Below the pieces are notes generated by a model. The model worked only from the letters and a program-made list of their open reading frames with translations. It had not been told where the DNA came from and made no database searches. A stretch of DNA of 6,051 nucleotides. It comes from CAZMMV01 sp964567475 (GTDB taxonomy: Bacteria > Bacillota > Clostridia > Tissierellales > Tissierellaceae). The position numbers and the translations under genes are program-made. The stretch lies in NCBI GenBank assembly GCA_964567475.1, contig CAZMMV010000085.1:1-6051 (forward strand), read 5' to 3'. Numbering within the stretch: position 1 is the first letter of the stretch; every line of letters starts with the position of its first letter. Below are positions 1-6,051 of the stretch, piece by piece.

Positions 1-5
1 CAACT

Positions 6-34
6 AAAAAAAGAATAGTCTAGACTATTCTTTT
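6..34 (-). terminator. Rho-independent terminator of codY, overlapping its stop codon
   Basis: On the minus strand, AAAAGAATAGT and ACTATTCTTTT (arms 34-24 and 19-9) form an 11-bp perfect stem around a CTAG tetraloop, with seven consecutive T residues at 12-6. The codY TAG stop (27-25) sits in the ascending arm, and the last Lys and Glu codons form its base. On the plus strand the same palindrome is followed by a T-rich run (31-40), so it may also work for a convergent gene to the left of the window. Confidence 0.88.
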
Positions 35-804
35 CTTTTTAGAAGTTCAGGTTTTAATTTTTCATTTAATATTTTAATATGAGTTCCTTTCATTCCTAGG
101 GATCTTGATTCAATAACCCCAGCAGATTCAAGCTTTCTCAGTGCATTTACAATTACAGATCTAGTTATACCAACTCTATCAGCAATTTTACTAGCAACTA
201 GTAAGCCTTCACTACCTTCTAACTCATTGAAAATATGCTCCATTGCTTCTAATTCTGAATAAGATAAGGTACCTATAGCCATTTGAACAACAGATTTTTT
301 CCTAGCTTCCACTTCAATTTCTTCACCTTTAGATCTTAAAATTTCCATTCCAACAATTGTTGCACTATATTCTCCTAATATTAAATCCTCTACTTCAAAC
401 CTTTTAGCAAATCTAGCTAGTACTAGAGTTCCAATTCTATCACCAAGATTATTAATAGGTATAATAGTTGATATCTTATCAGGATGATCACATGCAGAAG
501 TACCATCAAAAACGCAATTTGTTTCTTCCTCAATATTTCCTTTAGTTTCATTGTACCTTAGCAATTCTTCATTGTATTTTTTAGGAAATCTCCTCTCATT
601 AACTATTTCTGATTCTATAATTTCACATTCAAAATTTTCATAAAGTTCATATCCTAACACCTTACCATTTTTATTTGCAATATAAACATTAGCCTTTAAA
701 ATGCTGCTTAGTATTTCACTTAATTCTGAAAATGAAACAGGCTCTGATCCGAAACTTTGTAATGATTTATTTAGCCTTCTAGTTTTTTCTAATAAATTTT
801 TCAT
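25..804 (-). CDS. codY: GTP-sensing global transcriptional regulator CodY
   Basis: The product is 259 residues, exactly the family length. The N-terminal GAF-type domain (about 1-155) binds branched-chain amino acids; DRIGTLVLARF (122-132) and LILGEYSATIVGMEIL (141-156) are conserved. A linker helix with EARKKSVVQMAIGTLSYSELEA leads to the C-terminal winged helix-turn-helix, where ASKIADRVGITRSVIVNALR (204-223) and RKLESAGVIESRSLGMKGT are essentially identical to the family. CodY is a cytosolic dimer that, with GTP and Ile/Leu/Val, represses amino-acid, transport and stationary-phase genes. The effector region is less typical: it holds three cysteines (60, 97, 105), the only ones in the protein, and no basic residue between 49 and 70, where Bacillus has Arg61. 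The start is ATG with an excellent ribosome binding site. The gene may be transcribed both from its own promoter and by read-through from topA. Its TAG stop lies inside the terminator stem. Confidence 0.98.
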   Translation of the reverse strand: MKNLLEKTRRLNKSLQSFGSEPVSFSELSEILSSILKANVYIANKNGKVLGYELYENFECEIIESEIVNERRFPKKYNEELLRYNETKGNIEEETNCVFDGTSACDHPDKISTIIPINNLGDRIGTLVLARFAKRFEVEDLILGEYSATIVGMEILRSKGEEIEVEARKKSVVQMAIGTLSYSELEAMEHIFNELEGSEGLLVASKIADRVGITRSVIVNALRKLESAGVIESRSLGMKGTHIKILNEKLKPELLKRKE

Positions 805-811
805 CCGTTTT

Positions 812-818
812 CCTCCTT
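812..818 (-). promoter_or_regulatory. codY ribosome binding site
   Basis: AAGGAGG on the minus strand ends 7 nt before the ATG at 804, a near-perfect Shine-Dalgarno sequence and spacing. It directly follows a short TTGAA-AAA-TTCAA dyad whose stem would be too weak to hide it. Confidence 0.85.
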
Positions 819-852
819 GAATTTTTCAAATATATTTTCTTAATTACGTTAC

Positions 853-889
853 AATTTATTTTACTATATAATTTAAACAATGTACAGAA
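853..889 (-). promoter_or_regulatory. Possible sigma-A-type promoter region of codY
   Basis: The 97-nt gap between topA and codY is the largest in the window and holds two imperfect -35/-10 pairs on the minus strand: TTGTTT (880-875), 16 nt, TAAATT (858-853); and TTCTGT (889-884), 15 nt, TATAGT (868-863). Neither is close to consensus, and the AT-rich background makes such matches common. An own promoter for codY is plausible because the gene is a separately regulated global regulator, but the exact elements are uncertain. Confidence 0.3.
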
Positions 890-893
890 TTTT
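879..893 (-). promoter_or_regulatory. Candidate CodY box upstream of codY
   Basis: The minus strand reads AAAATTCTGTACATT here, against the CodY-box consensus AATTTTCWGAAAATT. Eleven of 15 positions agree, with mismatches at positions 3, 4, 10 and 12. The site overlaps or adjoins the possible -35 regions of a codY promoter, where binding would repress. Autoregulation of codY is known in several Firmicutes. In DNA this AT-rich, a four-mismatch match can occur by chance, so the call is weak. Confidence 0.3.
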
Positions 894-901
894 TTAACTA
901 T

Positions 902-2983
902 TTACACTTTTTCGATTTCAACGTATTTACACTCTTTATTTGTACATTGAATTTTCTTCTCTTTTTTAGTTCTTTTTATAACCATAAAACTATTACATTT
1001 AGGACATTTTTTTTCTACTGGTTCATTCCATGAAACAAAATCACAATCTGGGAAATTATTACATCCGTAGAATATCCTACCTTTTTTAGATTTTCTTTTT
1101 ACAACTTCGCCTCCACATTTTGGACACTTAACATTTATTTTTTTTAATATGGCCTTTGTATTCTTACAATCTGGATATCCGGGGCAAGCTAAAAATTTAC
1201 CATATCTACCATGTTTTATTACCATCATTTTTCCACATTTTTCACAAGGAATATCAGTCACTTCGTCCTTTATTTCAATCTCTTCTATTTCTTCTTCAGC
1301 TTTCTTTAAAAAGACCTCAAAATCCTTGTAAAACTCTTCAACTACTTCTACCCAAGTTAATCTTCCTTCTGCTACTTCGTCAAGTCTTTCTTCTAATCCA
1401 GCTGTAAATTCTTCATTTATAATTTCTTTAAAGTATTCAACTAGTAAATCATTTACTAATATTCCCAATTCAGTTGGATTAAATGATCTATTTTCTAAAT
1501 TTACATAATTTCTTGCCAATATTGTACCTATAGTAGGTGAAAAAGTACTAGGACGACCAACACCTAACTCTTCTAACATTTTAATTAAAGAAGCCTCTGT
1601 ATATCTTGCAGGTGGTTGAGTAAAATGTTGTTTTGGAAATATCTCTTTAAATAATAATTTATCACCTACAGATAATTTTGGAATTTCCTTATCTTTTTCA
1701 TCTTCTTCAGTAATATATAATTTTAAAAATCCTTCAAAATCTAAAATAGAACCATTAGCCTTAAATAGGATATTATTGTTATTAATAGTAACTGAAAGCG
1801 TATTATATACAGCTTGTGTCATTTGGGATGCAATAAATCTTTCCCAAATCAATTTATAAAGGCTATATTGATCCTTTGTTAGAGAATCCTTTATCTTTAT
1901 AGGCTCTTTTAAAACATTAGTGGGTCTTATAGCTTCATGAGCATCTTGTGAGTCTTTTTTTACCTTTTTTGAATACGACTTACCACCATTTGAATATTTG
2001 TCACCATATTTTTCTTTAATCAAATTGGCAGCTACTCCTATTGCTTCTTTAGATATTCTAGTAGAATCAGTTCTCATATAGGTAATCAATCCTGCTGTTC
2101 CTTCTCCTTTAATATCTATTCCTTCATACAACTGTTGTGCAACCATCATAGTCTTTTTTGTAGTAAATCTTAATTTTTTTGATGCATCTTGTTGTAATGT
2201 ACTAGTAGTATAAGGTGGATAAGGATTCCTTCGTTTCTTACCCTTCTTTACATCAGTAACCTCATAATTATCTTTATCTATCTTTTCTAGTATATTATCA
2301 ACATCTTCTTTTGAGTTTAATTCTATTTTTTCATCTTTAGTTCCTATCTTTTCTCCATAAAAGTTTGCTTCAAACATTTCTTTATCTTTTTCTAAATCAG
2401 CTTTTATACTCCAATATTCTTGAGGTATAAATGCATTAATCTGGTCATCTCTGTCGCATATTAATTTCAATGCTACACTTTGAACTCTCCCTGCACTTAA
2501 ACCTTTTCTAATCTTTCTCCATAATAATGGACTGATTTTATATCCTACTAATCTATCTAAAATTCTTCTTGCTTGTTGTGCATCTACAAGATTCAAATCA
2601 ATTCTTCTTGGATTTTTTATAGCATTTTTTATAGCTTCTTTAGTTATCTCATTAAACTCTACTCTTACTTTATCCTTTTCATCTATTTTTAATGCATAAG
2701 CTAAATGCCATGAAATAGCTTCACCTTCCCTGTCAGGGTCAGTTGCTAAGAATATCTTCTTAGATTTTTTAGCATTTCTTTTTAATTCCTTAATAACTGG
2801 TCCTTTTCCCCTAATAGTAATATATTTTGGTGTGAATTTATTATCTATATCGATTCCTAAACTGGATTTTGGTAAATCTCTCACGTGTCCTACTGAAGCT
2901 ATAACTTTATAGTTTCTACCTAAAATCTTTCCAATAGTTTTAGCTTTCGCAGGGGACTCGACTATTACTAAGTTTTTTTGCAA
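902..2983 (-). CDS. topA: DNA topoisomerase I (type IA)
   Basis: The product is 693 residues, close to the roughly 690 of Bacillus TopA. It relaxes negative supercoils by a single-strand break and passage mechanism through a 5'-phosphotyrosine link. The TOPRIM domain carries Glu9 in VESPAKAKTI and the metal-binding DPDREGE block (Asp82, Asp84, Glu86). RRILDRLVGYKISPLLW (about 139-155) and GLSAGRVQSVAL follow. The catalytic tyrosine is Tyr302 in TYMRTDSTR, and QDAHEAIRPT and the GVGRPSTFSPTI block (475-486) are intact. The C-terminus has three four-cysteine zinc ribbons: Cys580/583/600/606, Cys620/623/641/647 and Cys660/663/680/685. All catalytic elements are present. The start is TTG with a strong ribosome binding site; the next residues QKNLVIVESPAKAKT are where the family begins. 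It is the last member of the tightly packed yraN-yifB-dprA-topA run. No terminator hairpin is evident after its TAA stop, so read-through into codY is possible. Confidence 0.98.
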   Translation of the reverse strand: MQKNLVIVESPAKAKTIGKILGRNYKVIASVGHVRDLPKSSLGIDIDNKFTPKYITIRGKGPVIKELKRNAKKSKKIFLATDPDREGEAISWHLAYALKIDEKDKVRVEFNEITKEAIKNAIKNPRRIDLNLVDAQQARRILDRLVGYKISPLLWRKIRKGLSAGRVQSVALKLICDRDDQINAFIPQEYWSIKADLEKDKEMFEANFYGEKIGTKDEKIELNSKEDVDNILEKIDKDNYEVTDVKKGKKRRNPYPPYTTSTLQQDASKKLRFTTKKTMMVAQQLYEGIDIKGEGTAGLITYMRTDSTRISKEAIGVAANLIKEKYGDKYSNGGKSYSKKVKKDSQDAHEAIRPTNVLKEPIKIKDSLTKDQYSLYKLIWERFIASQMTQAVYNTLSVTINNNNILFKANGSILDFEGFLKLYITEEDEKDKEIPKLSVGDKLLFKEIFPKQHFTQPPARYTEASLIKMLEELGVGRPSTFSPTIGTILARNYVNLENRSFNPTELGILVNDLLVEYFKEIINEEFTAGLEERLDEVAEGRLTWVEVVEEFYKDFEVFLKKAEEEIEEIEIKDEVTDIPCEKCGKMMVIKHGRYGKFLACPGYPDCKNTKAILKKINVKCPKCGGEVVKRKSKKGRIFYGCNNFPDCDFVSWNEPVEKKCPKCNSFMVIKRTKKEKKIQCTNKECKYVEIEKV

Positions 2984-2990
2984 AAATATA

Positions 2991-2997
2991 CACCTCC
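2991..2997 (-). promoter_or_regulatory. Ribosome binding site fixing the TTG start of topA
   Basis: GGAGGTG on the minus strand ends 7 nt before TTG at 2983-2981. No ATG or GTG lies in frame close by, and the conserved family N-terminus begins right at this TTG. Confidence 0.8.
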
Positions 2998-3008
2998 ATT
3001 TAATAAGT

Positions 3009-4112
3009 CTAGTAAAGACTAAACACTCTACCAGATAATTCCCTTATTACTCCTTTTAATTCTAAAATTGTCAATATACTAATTATATTAGAAATGTCTA
3101 AATTAGTTCTATAAGAAATAGAATCACAATGCATAGGTCCTTCTTCTAAAATTTTAAGTATCTTAATTTCAGTTTCACTATATTCTGAGTAATCTATGGT
3201 ATTTTTATTATTAGACATGTTTTTTTCTTTTAATTCTCTAAGTTCATATATTTCTTCAATTATATCATCTATTTCTAAAAGTGGCCTTGCACCATCTTTT
3301 ATTAATTTATTTGTTCCGCTACTAAATATACTATTTATATTTCCAGGCAATGCAAAAACATCTTTTCCTTGCTCCAATGCGTGAGTAGCTGTAATCAAAG
3401 ACCCAGATTTTTCTTGTGCCTCTATAACTACAACTCCCATAGACATACCACTTATTATTCTATTCCTTTGTGGAAAATTATATGCAAATGGTGATGTTCC
3501 TAAAGGAAATTCTGATATTATTGCTCCAGACCTTTCAATTTCGTTATAAAGAGATACGTTTCTCTTTGGATATACAACATCTATTCCATTACCTAGCACA
3601 GCTATGGTCCTTCCATGGTTCTCCAAAGCAGTCCTATGAGCAATTGCATCTATGCCATTGGCTAATCCACTAATTATAGTTATACCTAAGTCAGTTAATT
3701 CTTTAGTAAATTTTTCACAAGCCCATTTCCCATAACTGGTTGCTTTTCTTGAACCTACTAAAGCAATTGCAAATTCATCTTCTTTAAGTATATCGCCTTT
3801 CATATAAATAACTTTAGGATTATAATCTATATATCTTAACCTTCTAGGATAATTTTCATCGTAAGTTGTTATAACTTTAATATTATTTTCCTCAATATTT
3901 AAAAATAATTTTTTTAAATATTGATCATTTCTATTATTTATTATTTTCTGTTTCACTTTATTTCTAATAGTTTTCATTGATTCAATCTGTTTGTTTTCTG
4001 CATTCCACAAATCCAATAAATCATTAAAGTAATCAATAATCTTAATTATATTAGAATTTCCTATTTCTAAACTATTGAGCCAAATCAAAATATCCCTTTG
4101 TGAAAGACTCAT
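3009..4112 (-). CDS. dprA: DNA processing protein DprA (Smf), RecA loader
   Basis: The product is 367 residues, a normal length for the three-domain form. Residues about 1-75 are a helical SAM/HhH-like N-terminal region, poorly conserved and rich in Ile, Asn and Lys. The Rossmann-like DprA core spans about 80-285 and carries VGSRKATSYG (119-128), SGLANGIDAIAH (148-159), GNGIDVVYP (174-182), FPQRNRIISG (213-222) and EA-KSGSLITA (231-241). After a hydrophilic linker (about 291-310), the C-terminal winged helix (about 311-367) ends in GRVFSLY. DprA binds single-stranded DNA entering the cell, displaces SSB and loads RecA; in species not known to be competent it is still widely conserved. ATG at 4112 is chosen because it has the only well-spaced ribosome binding site and sits 5 nt after the yifB stop. 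topA follows after 25 nt, so the gene lies inside the operon. Confidence 0.96.
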   Translation of the reverse strand: MSLSQRDILIWLNSLEIGNSNIIKIIDYFNDLLDLWNAENKQIESMKTIRNKVKQKIINNRNDQYLKKLFLNIEENNIKVITTYDENYPRRLRYIDYNPKVIYMKGDILKEDEFAIALVGSRKATSYGKWACEKFTKELTDLGITIISGLANGIDAIAHRTALENHGRTIAVLGNGIDVVYPKRNVSLYNEIERSGAIISEFPLGTSPFAYNFPQRNRIISGMSMGVVVIEAQEKSGSLITATHALEQGKDVFALPGNINSIFSSGTNKLIKDGARPLLEIDDIIEEIYELRELKEKNMSNNKNTIDYSEYSETEIKILKILEEGPMHCDSISYRTNLDISNIISILTILELKGVIRELSGRVFSLY

Positions 4113-4117
4113 TTAAC

Positions 4118-5644
4118 TTACCCCCAATATTTATTATCTAGTGTTCTATACCTTATAGCTTCTAAAATATGTCTTTCTTCAATGTTATTTTCACTATCTA
4201 AATCAGCTATTGTTCTTGAAACTTTCAATAATTTATTGTAGGTTCTTCCACTAAATTTATATTTTTTAAAAGCTTGATCCATTATTTTCTCAGATGTTTT
4301 AGTCAATTGGCAGTGTTTTTTTATATCCCTATCTGAGATTTCTGAGTTACTATATATATCCATACCTTTATATCTATCTAACTGAATATCCCTAGCTCTA
4401 TTTACTCTTTTTCTAATGTCAACTGAAGACTCTTCTTCTTTTTCTCCTTTTAAATCCTTATATTTAACTGGAGATACTTCAATATGAATATCAATCCTAT
4501 CCAATAAAGGATTACTTATTTTACCCAAATACCTATCGATACTAGCTTGAGTACACGTACACTCATGAAAAGGATCTCCTAAATATCCACAGGGGCAGGG
4601 ATTCATACTAGCAACAAACATGAATTTAGAAGGAAATGAATAGCTAGCCTTTATTCTTGAAATATTTACAAAGCCATCCTCTAATGGCTGTCTCAAAACT
4701 TCTAATACCGATTTTTGGAATTCTGGTAACTCATCTAAAAACAAAACACCATTATGTGCTAAAGATACTTCTCCAGGTTTTGGTACTCTACCGCCACCAA
4801 TTAAAGCAACTGCAGAAGATGTATGGTGTGGTGCCCGGAAAGGTCTCTCTTTAATTAAAGAGTTAGACGATAATAATCCTGAAATACTATATATCTTAGT
4901 AACCTCTATTGATTCTTCAAAAGTAAGTCTTGGCATTATAGAAGGAAGTCTCCTAGCTGCCATAGTTTTACCAGATCCTGGTGGCCCTATAATAATTATA
5001 TTATGAAAACCTGCTGCTGCAACTTCTAGGGCTCGTTTTAATCCAACCTGTCCTTTTATATCTTTAAAATCCAAGATAGAGTTACTGGAATTTTGATTAT
5101 CATAAATTTCATTTCCATATGGATCTATATGGAATTCATTATTTAAATAATCTACAACCTGGCTTAAAGAATCTACAGGAATTATATCCATATCTTCAAT
5201 AACACTACATTCTTTTATATTATCAAATGGTACAACACATTTTTTTATATCATGCTCTCTCATAGCAATAACCATAGGTAATGCTCCTTGAATCTTATTT
5301 AACTTTCCATCTAATGAAAGCTCTCCTAAAAAAACAGTATTAGTTAATGATTTTTTAAGAACTACGCCAGAAGAACTTAATATTCCTATAGCAATTGCTA
5401 AATCCATCTGGGATCCTTCTTTTTTTAAATTTGCAGGCGCTAAATTTATAGTAATTCTATTTAAAGGAAATTCATAACCACTATTCTTTATTGCAGCCCT
5501 TACTCTTTCTTTAGATTCCTTTATAGATGTATCAGGAAGTCCTACTATATTAAATACTGGAATTCCTCTGGATAAGTCCGCTTCTACATCTACAACAGAA
5601 CCATCCAATCCTTGTAAAACACACGTATTAATTCTAGAATACAT
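4118..5644 (-). CDS. comM: YifB/ComM family AAA+ ATPase (Mg-chelatase-like DNA branch-migration helicase)
   Basis: The product is 508 residues from the ATG at 5644; a GTG three codons upstream is rejected because it overlaps the ribosome binding site. MYSRINTC at the start is typical of the family. Residues about 1-165 form the N-terminal ChlI/Lon-protease-like domain, with the conserved LAPANLKKEG and DLAIAIGIL blocks. The AAA+ Mg-chelatase core follows, with Walker A GPPGSGKT (220-227), the RPFRAPHHT block (267-275), Walker B VLFLDE (300-305), and the family-specific NPCPCGY plus CTC with cysteines 350, 352, 362 and 364, a likely metal-binding cluster. LLDRIDIH (380-387) and the C-terminal Mg-chelatase domain with FSGRTYNKLLKVSRTIADL complete the fold. 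In Haemophilus and Vibrio, ComM is a hexameric helicase that drives branch migration of incoming DNA during transformation; the same activity here is inferred by homology. The stop lies 5 nt before dprA, indicating translational coupling. Confidence 0.95.
   Translation of the reverse strand: MYSRINTCVLQGLDGSVVDVEADLSRGIPVFNIVGLPDTSIKESKERVRAAIKNSGYEFPLNRITINLAPANLKKEGSQMDLAIAIGILSSSGVVLKKSLTNTVFLGELSLDGKLNKIQGALPMVIAMREHDIKKCVVPFDNIKECSVIEDMDIIPVDSLSQVVDYLNNEFHIDPYGNEIYDNQNSSNSILDFKDIKGQVGLKRALEVAAAGFHNIIIIGPPGSGKTMAARRLPSIMPRLTFEESIEVTKIYSISGLLSSNSLIKERPFRAPHHTSSAVALIGGGRVPKPGEVSLAHNGVLFLDELPEFQKSVLEVLRQPLEDGFVNISRIKASYSFPSKFMFVASMNPCPCGYLGDPFHECTCTQASIDRYLGKISNPLLDRIDIHIEVSPVKYKDLKGEKEEESSVDIRKRVNRARDIQLDRYKGMDIYSNSEISDRDIKKHCQLTKTSEKIMDQAFKKYKFSGRTYNKLLKVSRTIADLDSENNIEERHILEAIRYRTLDNKYWG
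4121..4125 (-). promoter_or_regulatory. dprA ribosome binding site embedded in the end of yifB
   Basis: GGGGG on the minus strand covers the last Trp-Gly codons of yifB (TGG GGG TAA) and ends 8 nt before the dprA ATG. Ribosomes finishing yifB therefore terminate on top of the dprA initiation region, which suggests coupled translation. Confidence 0.65.
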
Positions 5645-5652
5645 ACTGAACA

Positions 5653-5659
5653 CCCCTTT
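5653..5659 (-). promoter_or_regulatory. Ribosome binding site that selects the yifB ATG start
   Basis: AAAGGGG on the minus strand ends 8 nt before the ATG at 5644-5642, a good Shine-Dalgarno distance. The in-frame GTG at 5653-5651 begins inside this purine run and would have no spacer, so it is very unlikely to be the real start. Confidence 0.75.
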
Positions 5660-5668
5660 ATCATATCA

Positions 5669-5690
5669 AGCAATTACCCAGGTAATAGCT
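5669..5690. repeat. 22-nt imperfect inverted repeat between yraN and yifB
   Basis: Read on the minus strand, the arms AGCTATTACC and GGTAATTGCT flank a TG centre. Nine of the ten arm positions are complementary, the exception being T5687 against T5672; the inner ATTACC/GGTAAT core is perfect. The dyad lies 24 nt upstream of the yifB ATG. No T-run follows it, so it is not an intrinsic terminator. It could be an operator for a dimeric regulator or a weak mRNA hairpin. No known consensus is recognised, and function is inference only. Confidence 0.4.
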
Positions 5691-5715
5691 ACAATATGAG
5701 GTTTATTTGGTCTTT

Positions 5716-6051
5716 TCAACAAAAAGCATTCTCAATATGATTTAATTTTGTATTTAATGTCAAATAAACTTCAATGATATCATATCTCGGTTGGTATTTC
5801 ATATGTTTTTTTTGTTTCATATATACTTGAGAACAAGCGATTATTGTTCTTTGTTTTTTTATATTAACTGCTTCATAGGCATATCCATATTTTAAGCTTG
5901 TACGAGTTTTAACTTCCACAAAAGCTAATATATTCTTAAGCTTATCTAGTACTATTAAATCAATTTCACCTATTTTATTTCTATAATTTGACTCTAAAAC
6001 TATATATCCTTTTGATTGTAGATACTCTTTAGCTATTAACTCTCCTTTTTT
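5716..6051 (-). CDS. yraN: YraN/UPF0102 family nuclease-fold protein, 5'-truncated by the window edge
   Basis: The reading frame is open from the right edge to a TGA stop at 5718-5716, giving 111 residues. The family is usually about 115-125 residues, so only some ten N-terminal residues are probably missing. The first visible residues, KKGE, match the N-terminal helix motif that follows the start in this family. Next come GEIDLI (about residues 28-33) and FVEVKTR (44-50), which together form the D-(E)xK pattern of restriction-endonuclease/Holliday-junction-resolvase-like folds. EAVN-KKQ and a C-terminal NHIENAF are also family hallmarks. The biochemical role is not firmly established; a DNA-processing nuclease is inferred from the fold and from the neighbours yifB and dprA. 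The GTG at 5919 is the conserved Val of VEVK inside the domain and not a start. The AAAAAAGGAGAG at the edge resembles a ribosome binding site but encodes KKGE. Confidence 0.93.
   Translation of the reverse strand, partial: KKGELIAKEYLQSKGYIVLESNYRNKIGEIDLIVLDKLKNILAFVEVKTRTSLKYGYAYEAVNIKKQRTIIACSQVYMKQKKHMKYQPRYDIIEVYLTLNTKLNHIENAFC

Noticed and set aside
720..734. Second CodY-box-like sequence inside the codY coding region
   Set aside because: The minus strand holds a contiguous ATTTTCAGAA that matches the core, but the full 15-mer has five mismatches and lies in conserved coding sequence; chance is likely in this AT-rich DNA.
817..829. Short inverted repeat TTGAA-AAA-TTCAA next to the codY ribosome binding site
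   Set aside because: A five-pair, nearly all A/T stem with a 3-nt loop is too weak for a riboregulator, and it also matches the CodY box only with five mismatches.
1149..1407. Two overlapping plus-strand open frames inside topA
   Set aside because: They are antisense to the conserved zinc-ribbon part of topA, have repetitive Ser/Leu/Phe-rich translations typical of shadows of Lys/Glu-rich genes, and lack a ribosome binding site.
3196..3673. Two plus-strand open frames inside dprA
   Set aside because: They are antisense to conserved DprA blocks, have no recognisable domain and no promoter or ribosome binding site.
4657..4854. Plus-strand open frame inside yifB
   Set aside because: It lies opposite the Walker B region; its coding potential is a by-product of the opposite strand.
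5645..5653. GTG 5653 as the yifB start
   Set aside because: It overlaps the AAAGGGG ribosome binding site with no spacer, while ATG 5644 has an 8-nt spacer and matches the family N-terminus.
5660..5694. Promoter for yifB with TTGTAG and TATGAT
   Set aside because: The spacer is 23 nt and transcription would begin in or after the ribosome binding site, so this is not a workable promoter.
5716..5919. A complete 67-residue small gene starting at GTG 5919
   Set aside because: The frame stays open to the window edge and the upstream 44 codons encode the GEIDLI half of the YraN nuclease domain, so this is the 3' part of yraN.

Overview
This is a very AT-rich stretch of a low-GC Gram-positive chromosome. 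CodY (a regulator restricted to Firmicutes), strong AGGAGG-type ribosome binding sites, GTG/TTG starts and the gene order all point to a member of Clostridia or Tissierellia. I would not name a genus from the sequence alone.

All genes lie on the minus strand, so transcription runs from the right edge of the window to the left. In that order they are: a 5'-truncated yraN (UPF0102, nuclease-fold protein; its first residues lie beyond the right edge), yifB/comM (AAA+ Mg-chelatase-like branch-migration helicase), dprA (RecA loader for incoming single-stranded DNA), topA (type IA DNA topoisomerase I with three zinc ribbons), and codY (GTP and branched-chain amino acid responsive global regulator). 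Gaps are 71 nt (yraN-yifB), 5 nt (yifB-dprA), 25 nt (dprA-topA) and 97 nt (topA-codY). The first four genes look like one transcription unit for DNA processing, recombination and topology. codY sits behind a larger gap that could hold its own promoter and a possible CodY box. A strong rho-independent hairpin closes the unit, and its ascending arm contains the codY stop codon.

There is no gene-free stretch above 300 bases, no RNA gene, no mobile element, no CRISPR array and no frameshift. The plus-strand open frames are short antisense shadows of these genes. I found no convincing new biological system. The points worth a second look are small: three cysteines clustered in the CodY effector-binding region together with loss of an expected arginine, a weak CodY box upstream of codY, a 22-nt dyad upstream of yifB, the stop codon inside the terminator stem, and start-codon choices for topA and yifB.
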